Below, piece by piece: positions 43,023 to 51,380 of a stretch of DNA of 64,000 nt. The notes under the pieces are model-generated. The model saw only the letters and a list, made by a program, of their open reading frames with translations. It did not search any database and was not told the DNA's origin. The position numbers and the translations under genes are program-made. The stretch spans positions 3,260,527 to 3,324,526 of the forward strand of contig FP929140.1 of the NCBI GenBank assembly GCA_000198515.1, read 5' to 3'. Numbering within the stretch: position 1 is the stretch's first letter; every line of letters begins with the position of its first letter. This DNA comes from a gamma proteobacterium HdN1 (lineage in GTDB: Bacteria > Pseudomonadota > Gammaproteobacteria > Pseudomonadales > Ketobacteraceae).

Positions 43023-45020
43023 GTGACTTTGCATCGACAATTAGTCGTGTTGGTTTCGATGGTTTTGCTGACCCTGCTTGCAGGCGTATTTTGGCTTTCA
43101 ATCCATAATTCGCGGGATTTGCTGGAGCGGCAGTTGCATGTGCACGCGCAGGATACCGCCAATTCGCTTGGGCTTTCGGTGACGGTGCCGCTTGCGAAGG
43201 GGGATAAAGCCCTGCTGGATAGCATGGTGGGGGCGATTTTTCAGAGCGGCTACTACAGTGAGATTACCTTGCGTGACGCGCAAGGAAAGATTGTCGCAGT
43301 GCAGCGTGAGCATAAGCCGAGGAATGTTGCGCCGATGTGGTTTATACACGCGCTTTCGATTGATCCAACGCCGGGCTTGTCCGAGATTTCGCACGAATGG
43401 AAGGTGATTGGGAAACTTTCGGTGCTACCCGATGCCCAGATTGCCTACACCGAGCTGTGGCGTTCTGCGCAGCATGCTCTTTGGCTGTTTTTGGGGGTAG
43501 GTGCGGCGGGCTTGCTGCTGCTGTGGTTGATTCTGGATATCGCCCTAAGGCCGTTACGCTTGATAGAACGCCAGGCAGAAGCGATTTGCCAGCGGGATTT
43601 TTCGAGCCAATTGCCGATGCCGCGTGCGCGCGAGCTGCAGCGCGTGATGATCGCGATGAACCGGATGACTCGGCAGCTTAAATCGCTGTTTGATGGCCAA
43701 GTTGCGCAGATTGAACAGGTGCGTAATCAAGCGTTTATTGATCCGGTCACGGGCCTGGGAAATGGCCGTTTTTTTAGCGCTCAGCTGCAATCTCGCTTGG
43801 AATCGCCGGAAGAGCCTTTTGTGGGAGCTCTCGCGAAATTCGAGTTGCAAGGGATGCGCGAGTACAACCAGCGTTATGGTCATGAAGCGGGTAACTGGCT
43901 GCTGAAACAGGCGGGCAAATTGTGGCGTCAAGAGATTGAGAAGGTCGAGAACGCCGTTGTTGCGCGAGTTGTGGGCGCAAGGTTTGCGGCTTTGCTTCCC
44001 TATGTAGATAAAACGCAGGCACAAGAGCGGACGGCGGCATTTTTGAAGGTGCTGTCGCAGCTGGATACCTTTGTGCAGTCACAGGTTGGTTTGCGGGGGT
44101 GCGTGGGCGTTGCGCTCTGTCAGGTGGGTAGGAGCCTGCTGGAAGAATCCACTGGTGTGCTGGAAGCAGAGGCCGATGCTGCGCTCAAACGCGCGATCCT
44201 GGCGCCGGCAGGTGCAGAATCGGTGCAGTTGTTTGATCCCAGTGGTGGTGCTGTGAACCTGATCGAGCGTCCACCCGGCGTGGAGGATTGGGAGTCCTTT
44301 TTGCGTGCCACCATCGAACGCCGCGAGCTGACCTTCCACTACCAGCCGGTATTGGCCTGCGAGGATCGGTCTTTGCTGCATTACGAGGTTCTCTCGCGCA
44401 TCAAGCTTGGGGAGCAGGTGTTGGCGGCGGGAATGTTTATGCCGCTCATGGAGCGTTATCACTTGGTGCAAAGCCTGGATCGGATGGTGGTGAGTACGGT
44501 TTTGGAGAAGTTGACGCTGCTTGCGCCTGATCAGAGAGTTGGCGTGGCGGTGAATTTATCGAGCCATTCGATCCGTGAGCCGGGCTTTGTCGAGTGGCTG
44601 CTGGGGTGTGTCGGGCAGCATGTGGCTGTTGTGCCCCATCTGATCTTTGAGGTTCCTGAAGTCTCGGTGCGAACGGCACACGGTCGCCTCAAAACGCTTG
44701 CCGAGGGGTTGAAGCGTATGGGCGGGCGGCTGACGATCGACCATTTTGGCTCCACGAACAGCAGTTTTGGTTATTTAAGTGGTTTGCCCTTGTATTCCAT
44801 CAAGATTGATCAGAGCTATATCCGTGACATTGCGGAGAATCTGGACAACCAATTTTTTGTGCAGTCTCTGGTGCGCATCGCTCACAGCAGACAGATCTTT
44901 CTTACCGCCGAAACGGTCGAAACGCAAAGCCAGTGGGATCTGCTCCGGCGCTTTCAGTTGGATGGTGCGCAGGGCTATTTTCTGGGTAAGCCTGCTGAAA
45001 TCAATTTGTTATCTGCCTGA
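43023..45020 (+). CDS. lapD: LapD-type inner-membrane c-di-GMP receptor (degenerate GGDEF-EAL)
   Basis: A 665-residue protein. TM1 (about 7-26) and TM2 (153-176) enclose a periplasmic LapD/MoxY-N output domain that holds LapG. A HAMP segment, a GGDEF domain and an EAL domain follow. The GGDEF site reads GARFA (about 318-322) and the EAL site EVLSR (455-459), so both catalytic sites are degenerate, as in LapD, which only binds c-di-GMP. Starts at GTG 43023 with AGGAGA 9 bp upstream. The pair controls retention or release of a surface adhesin. Confidence 0.87.
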   Translation: MTLHRQLVVLVSMVLLTLLAGVFWLSIHNSRDLLERQLHVHAQDTANSLGLSVTVPLAKGDKALLDSMVGAIFQSGYYSEITLRDAQGKIVAVQREHKPRNVAPMWFIHALSIDPTPGLSEISHEWKVIGKLSVLPDAQIAYTELWRSAQHALWLFLGVGAAGLLLLWLILDIALRPLRLIERQAEAICQRDFSSQLPMPRARELQRVMIAMNRMTRQLKSLFDGQVAQIEQVRNQAFIDPVTGLGNGRFFSAQLQSRLESPEEPFVGALAKFELQGMREYNQRYGHEAGNWLLKQAGKLWRQEIEKVENAVVARVVGARFAALLPYVDKTQAQERTAAFLKVLSQLDTFVQSQVGLRGCVGVALCQVGRSLLEESTGVLEAEADAALKRAILAPAGAESVQLFDPSGGAVNLIERPPGVEDWESFLRATIERRELTFHYQPVLACEDRSLLHYEVLSRIKLGEQVLAAGMFMPLMERYHLVQSLDRMVVSTVLEKLTLLAPDQRVGVAVNLSSHSIREPGFVEWLLGCVGQHVAVVPHLIFEVPEVSVRTAHGRLKTLAEGLKRMGGRLTIDHFGSTNSSFGYLSGLPLYSIKIDQSYIRDIAENLDNQFFVQSLVRIAHSRQIFLTAETVETQSQWDLLRRFQLDGAQGYFLGKPAEINLLSA

Positions 45021-45094
45021 AAATACGATACAACACACGATTGCGCTGCCAAAACCGGTAAGCGCAGCATTTAGTGACCGATAGGGGAAGAAGA

Positions 45095-46096
45095 ATGACA
45101 ACAACGGGTAAGCGGCTGGCGCTAGGCGGTGTCTCTGGCGTGATTTCGCTGGCAGTCATCGCGTGTCTTGGGGTGGGTTGGTATTGGAGCGTGGAGCCGC
45201 CAGTGCCCACGGTTCGCACGATGATCGCGGAAACGGCGGGGCCTGGGGAGCGCCAAGATGTAGTGGGATATGCCACAACCAGTGCGTTAATCTATTTGAC
45301 TAGGCAGCTTCTGGATAAGCCGGGCGGCTATTTGACCAATGATTTGACTCCCCCAGGCGTGTTGCTGGACGACATGCCAAGCTGGGAGTATGGCGTGTTG
45401 GTGCAGGTGCGCGATATGTCGCGCGATATGCGTAAAGACCTTGCCCGTTCGCAATCGACTTCTGCCGAAGATCCAGATCTTGCTAAATCAGAGCCGCAGT
45501 TCCACTTCGACAATAACAGCTATTGGTTTCCGTCTACGGAAAACGAATACCGCAGCGGGCTTAAGTTTCTGGAACGCTATCGCCACCGTTTAAGCACAGA
45601 CAGCAGCTCTAGCGCGCAGTTCTATGCGCGCGCAGATAACCTGCGTAACTGGCTATCCGACGTGGAAACCCGTTTGGGCAGTTTGTCGCAGCGCCTGTCT
45701 GCAAGCATCGGCAAGGATCAGATTAACGTTGACCTTGCGGGCGATGACGCGGCTCGCCGCTCCAGCGATGCGCCTGAAAACATGCGCGTGAAAACACCGT
45801 GGCTGCAAATTGATAACGTGTTTTATGAGGCGCGCGGTAGCGCGTTTGCGATTATCGCGCTGATGCGTGCGATTGAAGTGGATTTCCACGACGTGCTGGT
45901 AAAGAAAGGCGCACTGGTGAGCGTTCAGCAGATTGTGCGCGAGCTTGAGGAAACTCAACAGCCGGTATACAGCCCAATGATCCTGAATGGCACTGGGTTC
46001 GGAATCGTGGCGAACCACTCGCTGGTGATGGCCAACTATATCTCGCGTGCGAATGCGGCCATCATTGACCTGCGCGAACTGCTCTCACGCGGTTGA
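45095..46096 (+). CDS. DUF2333 family membrane-anchored protein
   Basis: A 333-residue protein with one N-terminal TM helix (GVISLAVIACLGVGWYW) and a large periplasmic domain matching DUF2333 (SWEYGVLVQVRDMSRDMRKD, NNSYWFPSTENEYRSGLKFL, NVFYEARGSAFAIIALM). Function unknown. ATG 45095 is used because AGGGGAAGAA precedes it; GTG 45074 would add seven residues. It follows lapD by 74 bp on the same strand and could be co-transcribed. Confidence 0.82.
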   Translation: MTTTGKRLALGGVSGVISLAVIACLGVGWYWSVEPPVPTVRTMIAETAGPGERQDVVGYATTSALIYLTRQLLDKPGGYLTNDLTPPGVLLDDMPSWEYGVLVQVRDMSRDMRKDLARSQSTSAEDPDLAKSEPQFHFDNNSYWFPSTENEYRSGLKFLERYRHRLSTDSSSSAQFYARADNLRNWLSDVETRLGSLSQRLSASIGKDQINVDLAGDDAARRSSDAPENMRVKTPWLQIDNVFYEARGSAFAIIALMRAIEVDFHDVLVKKGALVSVQQIVRELEETQQPVYSPMILNGTGFGIVANHSLVMANYISRANAAIIDLRELLSRG

Positions 46097-46107
46097 TTGG
46101 TTGCGCG

Positions 46108-46163
46108 GAAGTTTGCAAACAGAAGTTCGCAAACAGAAGTTGGCAAACAGAAGTTGGCAAACA
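46108..46163. repeat. Tandem repeat, 4 x 14 bp (GAAGTTNGCAAACA)
   Basis: Four exact-length units GAAGTTTGCAAACA, GAAGTTCGCAAACA, GAAGTTGGCAAACA, GAAGTTGGCAAACA, followed by a diverged fifth (GTAGGTAGCAAAAA). It sits between the DUF2333 stop and the shared terminator. Confidence 0.88.
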
Positions 46164-46172
46164 GTAGGTAGC

Positions 46173-46200
46173 AAAAAAGGTGGCGCGAGCCACCTTTTTT
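46173..46200. terminator. Bidirectional intrinsic terminator between DUF2333 gene and ppa
   Basis: AAAAAA-GGTGGC-GCGA-GCCACC-TTTTTT: a 6-bp GC stem with tetraloop flanked by A and T runs, so it works in both directions. It separates two convergent genes. Confidence 0.9.
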
Positions 46201-46213
46201 GTTTTTGCGAAGA

Positions 46214-46741
46214 CTACTTCTTGCCAGCTTCTACAGCAGACAGGATAGACTTGCGGGCGGCTTCGACATCGGCCCAGCCGTCTACCTTGACCCATTTGCC
46301 GGGTTCGAGGTCTTTGTAGTTTTCGAAGAAGTGCTCGATCTGCTTGATCAGGAGTTCTGGCAAATCAGAGTAGTTCTTCACGTTCTTGTAGAGTGCGCTG
46401 AGCTTGTCGTGCGGAACGGCAAGAATTTTTGCGTCTTTGCCTGCTTCGTCAGACATGTTCAGCACGCCAACTGGGCGGGCGCGGATGACTGAGCCTGGTA
46501 CCACCGGATAAGGGGTGACGACGAGTACGTCGAGTGGGTCGCCATCTTCAGAAAGGGTGTTGGGCACATAGCCGTAGTTGGCCGGGTAGAACATCGGGGT
46601 GGCCATGAAGCGATCCACAAATACCGCGCTGTAGTCTTTCTCGACTTCGTATTTGATGGGGCTGGAGTTTGCAGGGATTTCGATGACTACATAGATGTCG
46701 TCAGGAATGCCTTTGCCGGGTGGAATGTCGTTGTAGCTCAT
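46214..46741 (-). CDS. ppa: Inorganic pyrophosphatase
   Basis: A 175-residue soluble family I pyrophosphatase. [20 protein letters not shown] starts the protein and the catalytic acidic loop [15 protein letters not shown] is present, with [20 protein letters not shown] following. ATG 46741 is the family start; the frame to 46792 is too long. Confidence 0.95.
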   Translation of the reverse strand: MSYNDIPPGKGIPDDIYVVIEIPANSSPIKYEVEKDYSAVFVDRFMATPMFYPANYGYVPNTLSEDGDPLDVLVVTPYPVVPGSVIRARPVGVLNMSDEAGKDAKILAVPHDKLSALYKNVKNYSDLPELLIKQIEHFFENYKDLEPGKWVKVDGWADVEAARKSILSAVEAGKK

Positions 46742-46948
46742 GTTAAGTCCCTTCGGTGGTTGGGGTGGATGTACACAAAAAAGTGGCGGCATTATACCTG
46801 AGCTTTCGATGCGGGCCTACCGCCAGATTTGCCGCTTTGTAAACGCATCGCAGGGGCGTACTGGCGAAAACTGGCACTCTCTGCGACAATCCTTATACTC
46901 ATTTCAAAATAAGCCGCTTTGTATTCAGGCGGTTATGGAACCGACTTC

Positions 46949-47491
46949 ATGCGTTCTCTTGTTTTGCTGTTCTGGCGTTTGGCGATTTTTCGAAGCGGGC
47001 CTTCAGAGGTGCCGGTGGCAACTTCTCTGCTGCCGGTGATGTGCGCGGTTTTTTTGGTGGTGAACGTGGTTGTGCGAATGGCGTTGTCGGACTACAACGC
47101 TGCGGCTGCGCTTGGCAGTAGCGTTTTGATCTTGCTGGTCTGGGGCGTGGCGGTGTTCTGGCTGCTGAGTTTTAAGGGCGTTAAAGAGCGCTTTTTGCAG
47201 TGCTTTGTTGCCCTGCTTGGGATTGATGTGGTCATCACCTTGCTCAATTTTGGCCCCGGCATTCTGGGTATGCTTGCGGGTGGCGCGAGTGCGAGCCCTC
47301 TTGTGGATTTGATGCGGCTGAGCATTTTTGTTCTGTTTCTCTGGGATATGTTGGCAAAGGGTGCTGTGTATCGTGAGGCGATGAACATCAGCCCCTTGCA
47401 GGCCAATCTGCTGGCCATGTGTTTTGCATTCCTGTTTTCGTGGGTGGAGTTTGCGGCATTTGCGCCGGCTCCGGTTCCCTTGCCCCAGTAG
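46949..47491 (+). CDS. Predicted inner-membrane protein (180 aa, four TM helices)
   Basis: A hydrophobic protein with about four membrane segments (ATSLLPVMCAVFLVVNVVV, SSVLILLVWGVAVFWLLSF, CFVALLGIDVVITLLNFG, and LLAMCFAFLFSWVEFAAFA) and no recognised catalytic motif. It has a weak resemblance to YIP1-like proteins. ATG 46949 (MRSLVLLFW) is preferred to 46919. It lies 95 bp upstream of mpl on the same strand. Function unknown. Confidence 0.7.
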   Translation: MRSLVLLFWRLAIFRSGPSEVPVATSLLPVMCAVFLVVNVVVRMALSDYNAAAALGSSVLILLVWGVAVFWLLSFKGVKERFLQCFVALLGIDVVITLLNFGPGILGMLAGGASASPLVDLMRLSIFVLFLWDMLAKGAVYREAMNISPLQANLLAMCFAFLFSWVEFAAFAPAPVPLPQ

Positions 47492-47586
47492 GCGCAAGCG
47501 CCCTGCTACATCGAGTGCGACGGGCGGCTCCGGCTGGTGCGTGATTTCTTTCTTTTGATCTTTATTGTGAGTGGGAGGTGTTTTGC

Positions 47587-48993
47587 ATGCACATTCATAT
47601 CCTCGGCATCTGCGGGACGTTTATGGGGAGCCTTGCTTTGTTGGCGCGCGATTTGGGCCACAAAGTCACCGGCTCCGATACCGGCGTGTATCCACCGATG
47701 AGTACGCAGTTGGAGGCGCAAGGGATTGAGTTGATGGAAGGCTATGATCCTTCGCATCTGAAGCCGGCACCCGATTTGGTGGTGGTGGGCAATGCCATGG
47801 CGCGCGGTAATCCGGCGGTAGAATATATGCTCAATACGGGGCTGCCCTATGTTTCTGGCCCTGAATGGCTGCGCCGGCATGTGTTGCAGGGCCGGTGGGT
47901 GGTGGGTGTGGCGGGCACGCATGGCAAGACCACGACTTCCTCCATGGTGGCGTGGATTCTGGAACATGCAGGTTTGTGCCCTGGCTTTTTGATAGGCGGA
48001 ATTCCGAGCAATTTCGGCATTTCGGCGCGCTTGGGCGGTAAGGAGGGCGTGGCCGAGCCGACGTTTTTTGTGGTGGAGGCAGACGAGTATGATTCGGCGT
48101 TTTTCGATAAGCGCTCCAAGTTTATTCATTATCAGCCGCGCACGGCCATCTTGAACAACCTTGAGTTCGATCATGCGGATATCTTCGATGATCTTGCGGC
48201 GATTCAGCGGCAATTTCATCATTTGGTGCGAACCATTCCGGGGCAGGGGCGGATCATTCTTCCGGCCAGCGATGAAAACCTGAAAGAAGTGCTCAAGAAA
48301 GGCTGCTGGACGCCTGTGGAGGAGTTTGGGGCAGGGGCGAGTGCGGGTTGGCAGGCGGAACTGCTGGAGCCGGGTGGCAGTCATTTTGCGGTTTATCTTT
48401 CCGGTGAACGTCAAGGTGAAGTGCGTTGGTCGATGACAGGTATGCATAGTGTGAACAATGCGCTAGCGGCGCTGGCTGCGGCTCGCCATTGCGGGGTGTT
48501 GCCGAGCGATGGGATTCGTGCGCTGTGCGAATTTGAAGGGGCGCGGCGTCGTATGGAGTTGGTGGGAGAAGTGCAGGGAGTTCGGGTGTTCGATGATTTC
48601 GCGCATCACCCGACGGCGATTGCCACGACTTTGGAAGGTTTGCGCGGAAATGTTGGAGATGCGCGAATTTTTGCGGTGATCGAACCACGTTCTAATACGA
48701 TGCGGATGGGGGTTCATCAGTCCTTGCTCGCGCCGAGTACGGCAGCGGCAGATCAGGTAATCTGGTACCAGCCGCCGGGCCTGAATTGGCAGTTGGATGG
48801 AGTGATTGCTGCAAGCCCCGTTCCGGCACGTGTGGAACAGTCGATTGAGGCGATCATTGCCGACATCGTGCGCGAGGCTCGCTCGGGGGATCAGGTGGTG
48901 ATTATGAGCAACGGTGGTTTCGGCGGCATCCACGCAAAACTTGTCGCTGCGTTGCGCGAGCGTGAAACGCAGGCAGCGCTTGCAACGAGCTGA
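47587..48993 (+). CDS. mpl: UDP-N-acetylmuramate:L-Ala-gamma-D-Glu-meso-DAP ligase
   Basis: A 468-residue Mur ligase family enzyme for peptidoglycan recycling. The start is MHIHILGICGTFMGSLALLA; the ATP loop is GVAGTHGKTTTSSMVAWIL; a C-terminal domain contains VFDDFAHHPTAIATTLEGL and VIMSNGGFGGIH. GGAGGTG lies 6 bp before ATG 47587; a GTG at 47578 is less likely. Confidence 0.94.
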   Translation: MHIHILGICGTFMGSLALLARDLGHKVTGSDTGVYPPMSTQLEAQGIELMEGYDPSHLKPAPDLVVVGNAMARGNPAVEYMLNTGLPYVSGPEWLRRHVLQGRWVVGVAGTHGKTTTSSMVAWILEHAGLCPGFLIGGIPSNFGISARLGGKEGVAEPTFFVVEADEYDSAFFDKRSKFIHYQPRTAILNNLEFDHADIFDDLAAIQRQFHHLVRTIPGQGRIILPASDENLKEVLKKGCWTPVEEFGAGASAGWQAELLEPGGSHFAVYLSGERQGEVRWSMTGMHSVNNALAALAAARHCGVLPSDGIRALCEFEGARRRMELVGEVQGVRVFDDFAHHPTAIATTLEGLRGNVGDARIFAVIEPRSNTMRMGVHQSLLAPSTAAADQVIWYQPPGLNWQLDGVIAASPVPARVEQSIEAIIADIVREARSGDQVVIMSNGGFGGIHAKLVAALRERETQAALATS

Positions 48994-49117
48994 CTTGAGA
49001 TGGATCGGCAAGCGCGGGTGATTGTGGATGCGGTGCGGTGGTTTCTGCAGGAGCAGCAGGGGCGGCTGGCTTGAGGTTGGCCTACGAGCCGCCACTTTGG
49101 GTACAATGGGGCTACGA

Positions 49118-49180
49118 CCTGTTTTAGCCTGCATTGGGCCTGTTTTAGTTTGCATTGGGCCTGTTTTAGCCTGTATTGGG
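49118..49180. repeat. Tandem repeat, 3 x 21 bp (CCTGTTTTAG...ATTGGG)
   Basis: Units CCTGTTTTAGCCTGCATTGG+G, CCTGTTTTAGTTTGCATTGG+G and CCTGTTTTAGCCTGTATTGG+G at 49118, 49139 and 49160. The array ends 8 bp before the GTG start of the Smr gene, so it occupies its leader or promoter. Confidence 0.88.
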
Positions 49181-49188
49181 ATAGCGCC

Positions 49189-49797
49189 GTGAACGACCTT
49201 GATCAATCCAACGATGCGAATGATTCCGCGGAGGATTCGTTTCAGAATGAAGTGGCAGGCATCGTGCCCATTCCACAAGACAAAGTGCCTGCCGCGCCGC
49301 GATCTTTGACGCCCACCGAAGCACAGCTTGCGGCGCGTAAGGCCGCGCAGCGGCAAATGCTGCTCGATCAAAACACCCTTACCGAAGAATATGTCGAGAT
49401 GGTGGACCCGAATGAGCCGCTGAGTTTCCAGCGGGCGGGGGTGCAGCACGGCGTATTTCGCAAGTTGCGTTTGGGGCAGTATGAAGCCGATGCGACCTTG
49501 GATTTACACGCCATGACGGTGCGGGATGCGCGCAACGAGGTATTCCAGTTTATTAACGAAGCGCTTCGCCACGATTTGCGCTGCGTGAAAATCGTGCATG
49601 GAAAGGGCGAGCGTAGTAATCCGCCTGCGCTGCTAAAAAGCTATACGGCGCGCTGGCTGGTTCAGCTAGATGCGGTACTGGCCTACCATTCCGCCTTGCG
49701 CCATTTGGGGGGTGTGGGCGCGGTGTATGTGCTTTTGCACAAAAGTGAGCGCAAAAAGCAGGAAAACCGCGAACGGCATTTAAGCCGTCGCGGTTAA
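49189..49797 (+). CDS. Smr-domain protein
   Basis: A 202-residue protein with a C-terminal Smr domain: the LDLHAMTVRDARNEVFQF motif and KIVHGKGERS are the signature pair. Smr domains have DNA- or RNA-nicking endonuclease activity in MutS2 and YdaL/SmrA-type proteins. The N-terminal 100 residues are charged, with a basic helix. GTG 49189 is chosen; ATG 49150 lies inside the tandem repeat and would add an odd Trp-rich segment. Confidence 0.85.
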   Translation: MNDLDQSNDANDSAEDSFQNEVAGIVPIPQDKVPAAPRSLTPTEAQLAARKAAQRQMLLDQNTLTEEYVEMVDPNEPLSFQRAGVQHGVFRKLRLGQYEADATLDLHAMTVRDARNEVFQFINEALRHDLRCVKIVHGKGERSNPPALLKSYTARWLVQLDAVLAYHSALRHLGGVGAVYVLLHKSERKKQENRERHLSRRG

Positions 49798-49860
49798 AAG
49801 AGGCAGTTTGTTCGGGCTGTCTTGCAAGGGCTGCCGACCTGTGGTGAAACGGCTCCGCCT

Positions 49861-50721
49861 CTAGCGCTTGCGAATTAAGCCTTCTTGAACGGTGCTGGCA
49901 ATCAGCTTGCCGCTTTCGGTAAAAATCCGCCCATGGCTAAGCCCGCGTGCGTTTTTGGCCCAAGGGCTGTGCATCGCGTATAGCAGCCATTCGTCGATGC
50001 GGAAGTTGTCGTGAAACCAGATGCTGTGATCGAGGCTGGCGGATTGCACCTGTGGCTGAAAGAACGACATACTGTGCGGCAGCATGGAAGTGCCGAGCAG
50101 GTGGAAATCCGAGGCGTATGCAAGCAACGCCTGATGTAGGGCTTGATCGTCGGGCAGCGTGCCTACGGCTTTGAGCCAGACGTTTTTGCGTGGTTCGGTA
50201 GGTTTTGGGTTGAAGGGGTTGGTCGGGTGAATCGGGCGCAGCTCAATCGGGCTTGGTTGGTCGAAAATCTTGAGGAGTTTTTCGGGGATCATGCTCCGGA
50301 CTTTTTCTTTTAGCTCGGCTTCACTGGGCACATCCTTCCACGAGGGGACTTCTGGCATCACCGAATCCTGATGCTCGACGCCTTGCTCATGCGCCTGAAA
50401 AGAGCAGGCCATATTGAAAATGGACTGGCCGTGCTGAATGGCGACGACGCGCCGCATGGTGAAGCTGCCGCCGTCGCGCTGGCGGTCTACTTCGAAAATG
50501 ATTGGCGCTTTCATATCGCCTGGGCGCAAAAAATATGCGTGCAGAGAGTGGCAGAGGCGGGCTGGGTCTACCGTGCGTTGCGCGGCGATGAGTGCCTGTG
50601 CAACTACTTGGCCGCCAAATACGCTGTGGCCGCCGATGTCTTTGCTTTCGCCGCGAAACAGGTTGTCGTCCAGACGCTCTAAGTCCAGTAGATGAACTAA
50701 TCCTTCAATCAAATCGTGCAT
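49861..50721 (-). CDS. tesB: Acyl-CoA thioesterase II
   Basis: A 286-residue double-hotdog thioesterase, the standard TesB length. N-terminal MHDLIEGLVHLLDLERLDDN and GGQVVAQALIAAQRTVD, and C-terminal SLDHSIWFHDNFRIDEWLLY with the catalytic Asp region. GAGGCAGTT precedes ATG 50721; the frame to 50913 is not supported. It hydrolyses acyl-CoA to free fatty acid. Confidence 0.92.
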   Translation of the reverse strand: MHDLIEGLVHLLDLERLDDNLFRGESKDIGGHSVFGGQVVAQALIAAQRTVDPARLCHSLHAYFLRPGDMKAPIIFEVDRQRDGGSFTMRRVVAIQHGQSIFNMACSFQAHEQGVEHQDSVMPEVPSWKDVPSEAELKEKVRSMIPEKLLKIFDQPSPIELRPIHPTNPFNPKPTEPRKNVWLKAVGTLPDDQALHQALLAYASDFHLLGTSMLPHSMSFFQPQVQSASLDHSIWFHDNFRIDEWLLYAMHSPWAKNARGLSHGRIFTESGKLIASTVQEGLIRKR

Positions 50722-51057
50722 AACTGCCTCTATGCAAGTGAATGGGGTGGATGGGGCGTATCTGCGTGTGAGATAGGCGGTTCGGCCATTATAGCGCGAT
50801 ATACAGAATGTAACATGGCTGTGATGACGGGGCCGGGCACAAGCGGAGCCTACGGCGCTGTGTTTTGCTGGAGGTGTGAGAGCCTCCGCTTCAGTGCCGG
50901 GGTTGTGCCGCAATAGCGTGAGGGTGGCGCGTGTATTATCATCTGTTGGAGCAGGGTGAAATTAAGGCGGTACGGGATTCCTTTATTCTCAAGAGCCGGT
51001 TTCAAAAGCTCATCCATTCCGATGAACTCCAAGCCACGTTAGATAGGAGCCAACACG
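50722..51057. other. 336-bp intergenic region
   Basis: No supported gene. It contains the tesB promoter on the minus strand and a leader for the small gene at 51058; a short open frame at 50931 on the plus strand shows no family features. Confidence 0.5.
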
Positions 51058-51249
51058 ATGCAACGGCAAACACAAACACTAAAGCAAGAAGCCTTGGATT
51101 CCCTCCAACATCTGCCTGATGATGCCGACATCGACGAAATCATGTACCGCCTTTATGTTGTCGATAAAATTCGCAAGAGTCGCGAAGCCATCGAGCGCGG
51201 CGATGTTATCAACCATGAAGATTTGAAGCGCGAGATTGAACAGTGGTAG
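51058..51249 (+). CDS. Small antitoxin-like protein (63 aa), no toxin partner
   Basis: A 63-residue, charged, helical protein (EALDSLQHLPDDADIDEIMY, later KIRKSREAIERGDVINHEDL) of the kind found as the first gene of RelBE/ParDE-type modules. TAGGAG lies 9 bp upstream. Normally a toxin gene starts within a few bases of the stop; here there is none for 130 bp, so it is either an orphan antitoxin or a decayed module. Confidence 0.6.
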   Translation: MQRQTQTLKQEALDSLQHLPDDADIDEIMYRLYVVDKIRKSREAIERGDVINHEDLKREIEQW

Positions 51250-51380
51250 ATGCGGTACGACTGCATGGATGCAGGAGGTTGCACCATTGCATCCCTCCCT
51301 CTCGCCGATGGCTCGCCGCCTTTAGGTGGCTAGGAATCCCCCTGCTTTAGCGGAGCAGGAGGATGCCAAGGGCGGGTTCT

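Noticed and set aside
47506-48447. 313-aa antisense frame over mpl
   Set aside because: Basic, His/Arg-rich reverse-frame composition and no family features; mpl is secure.
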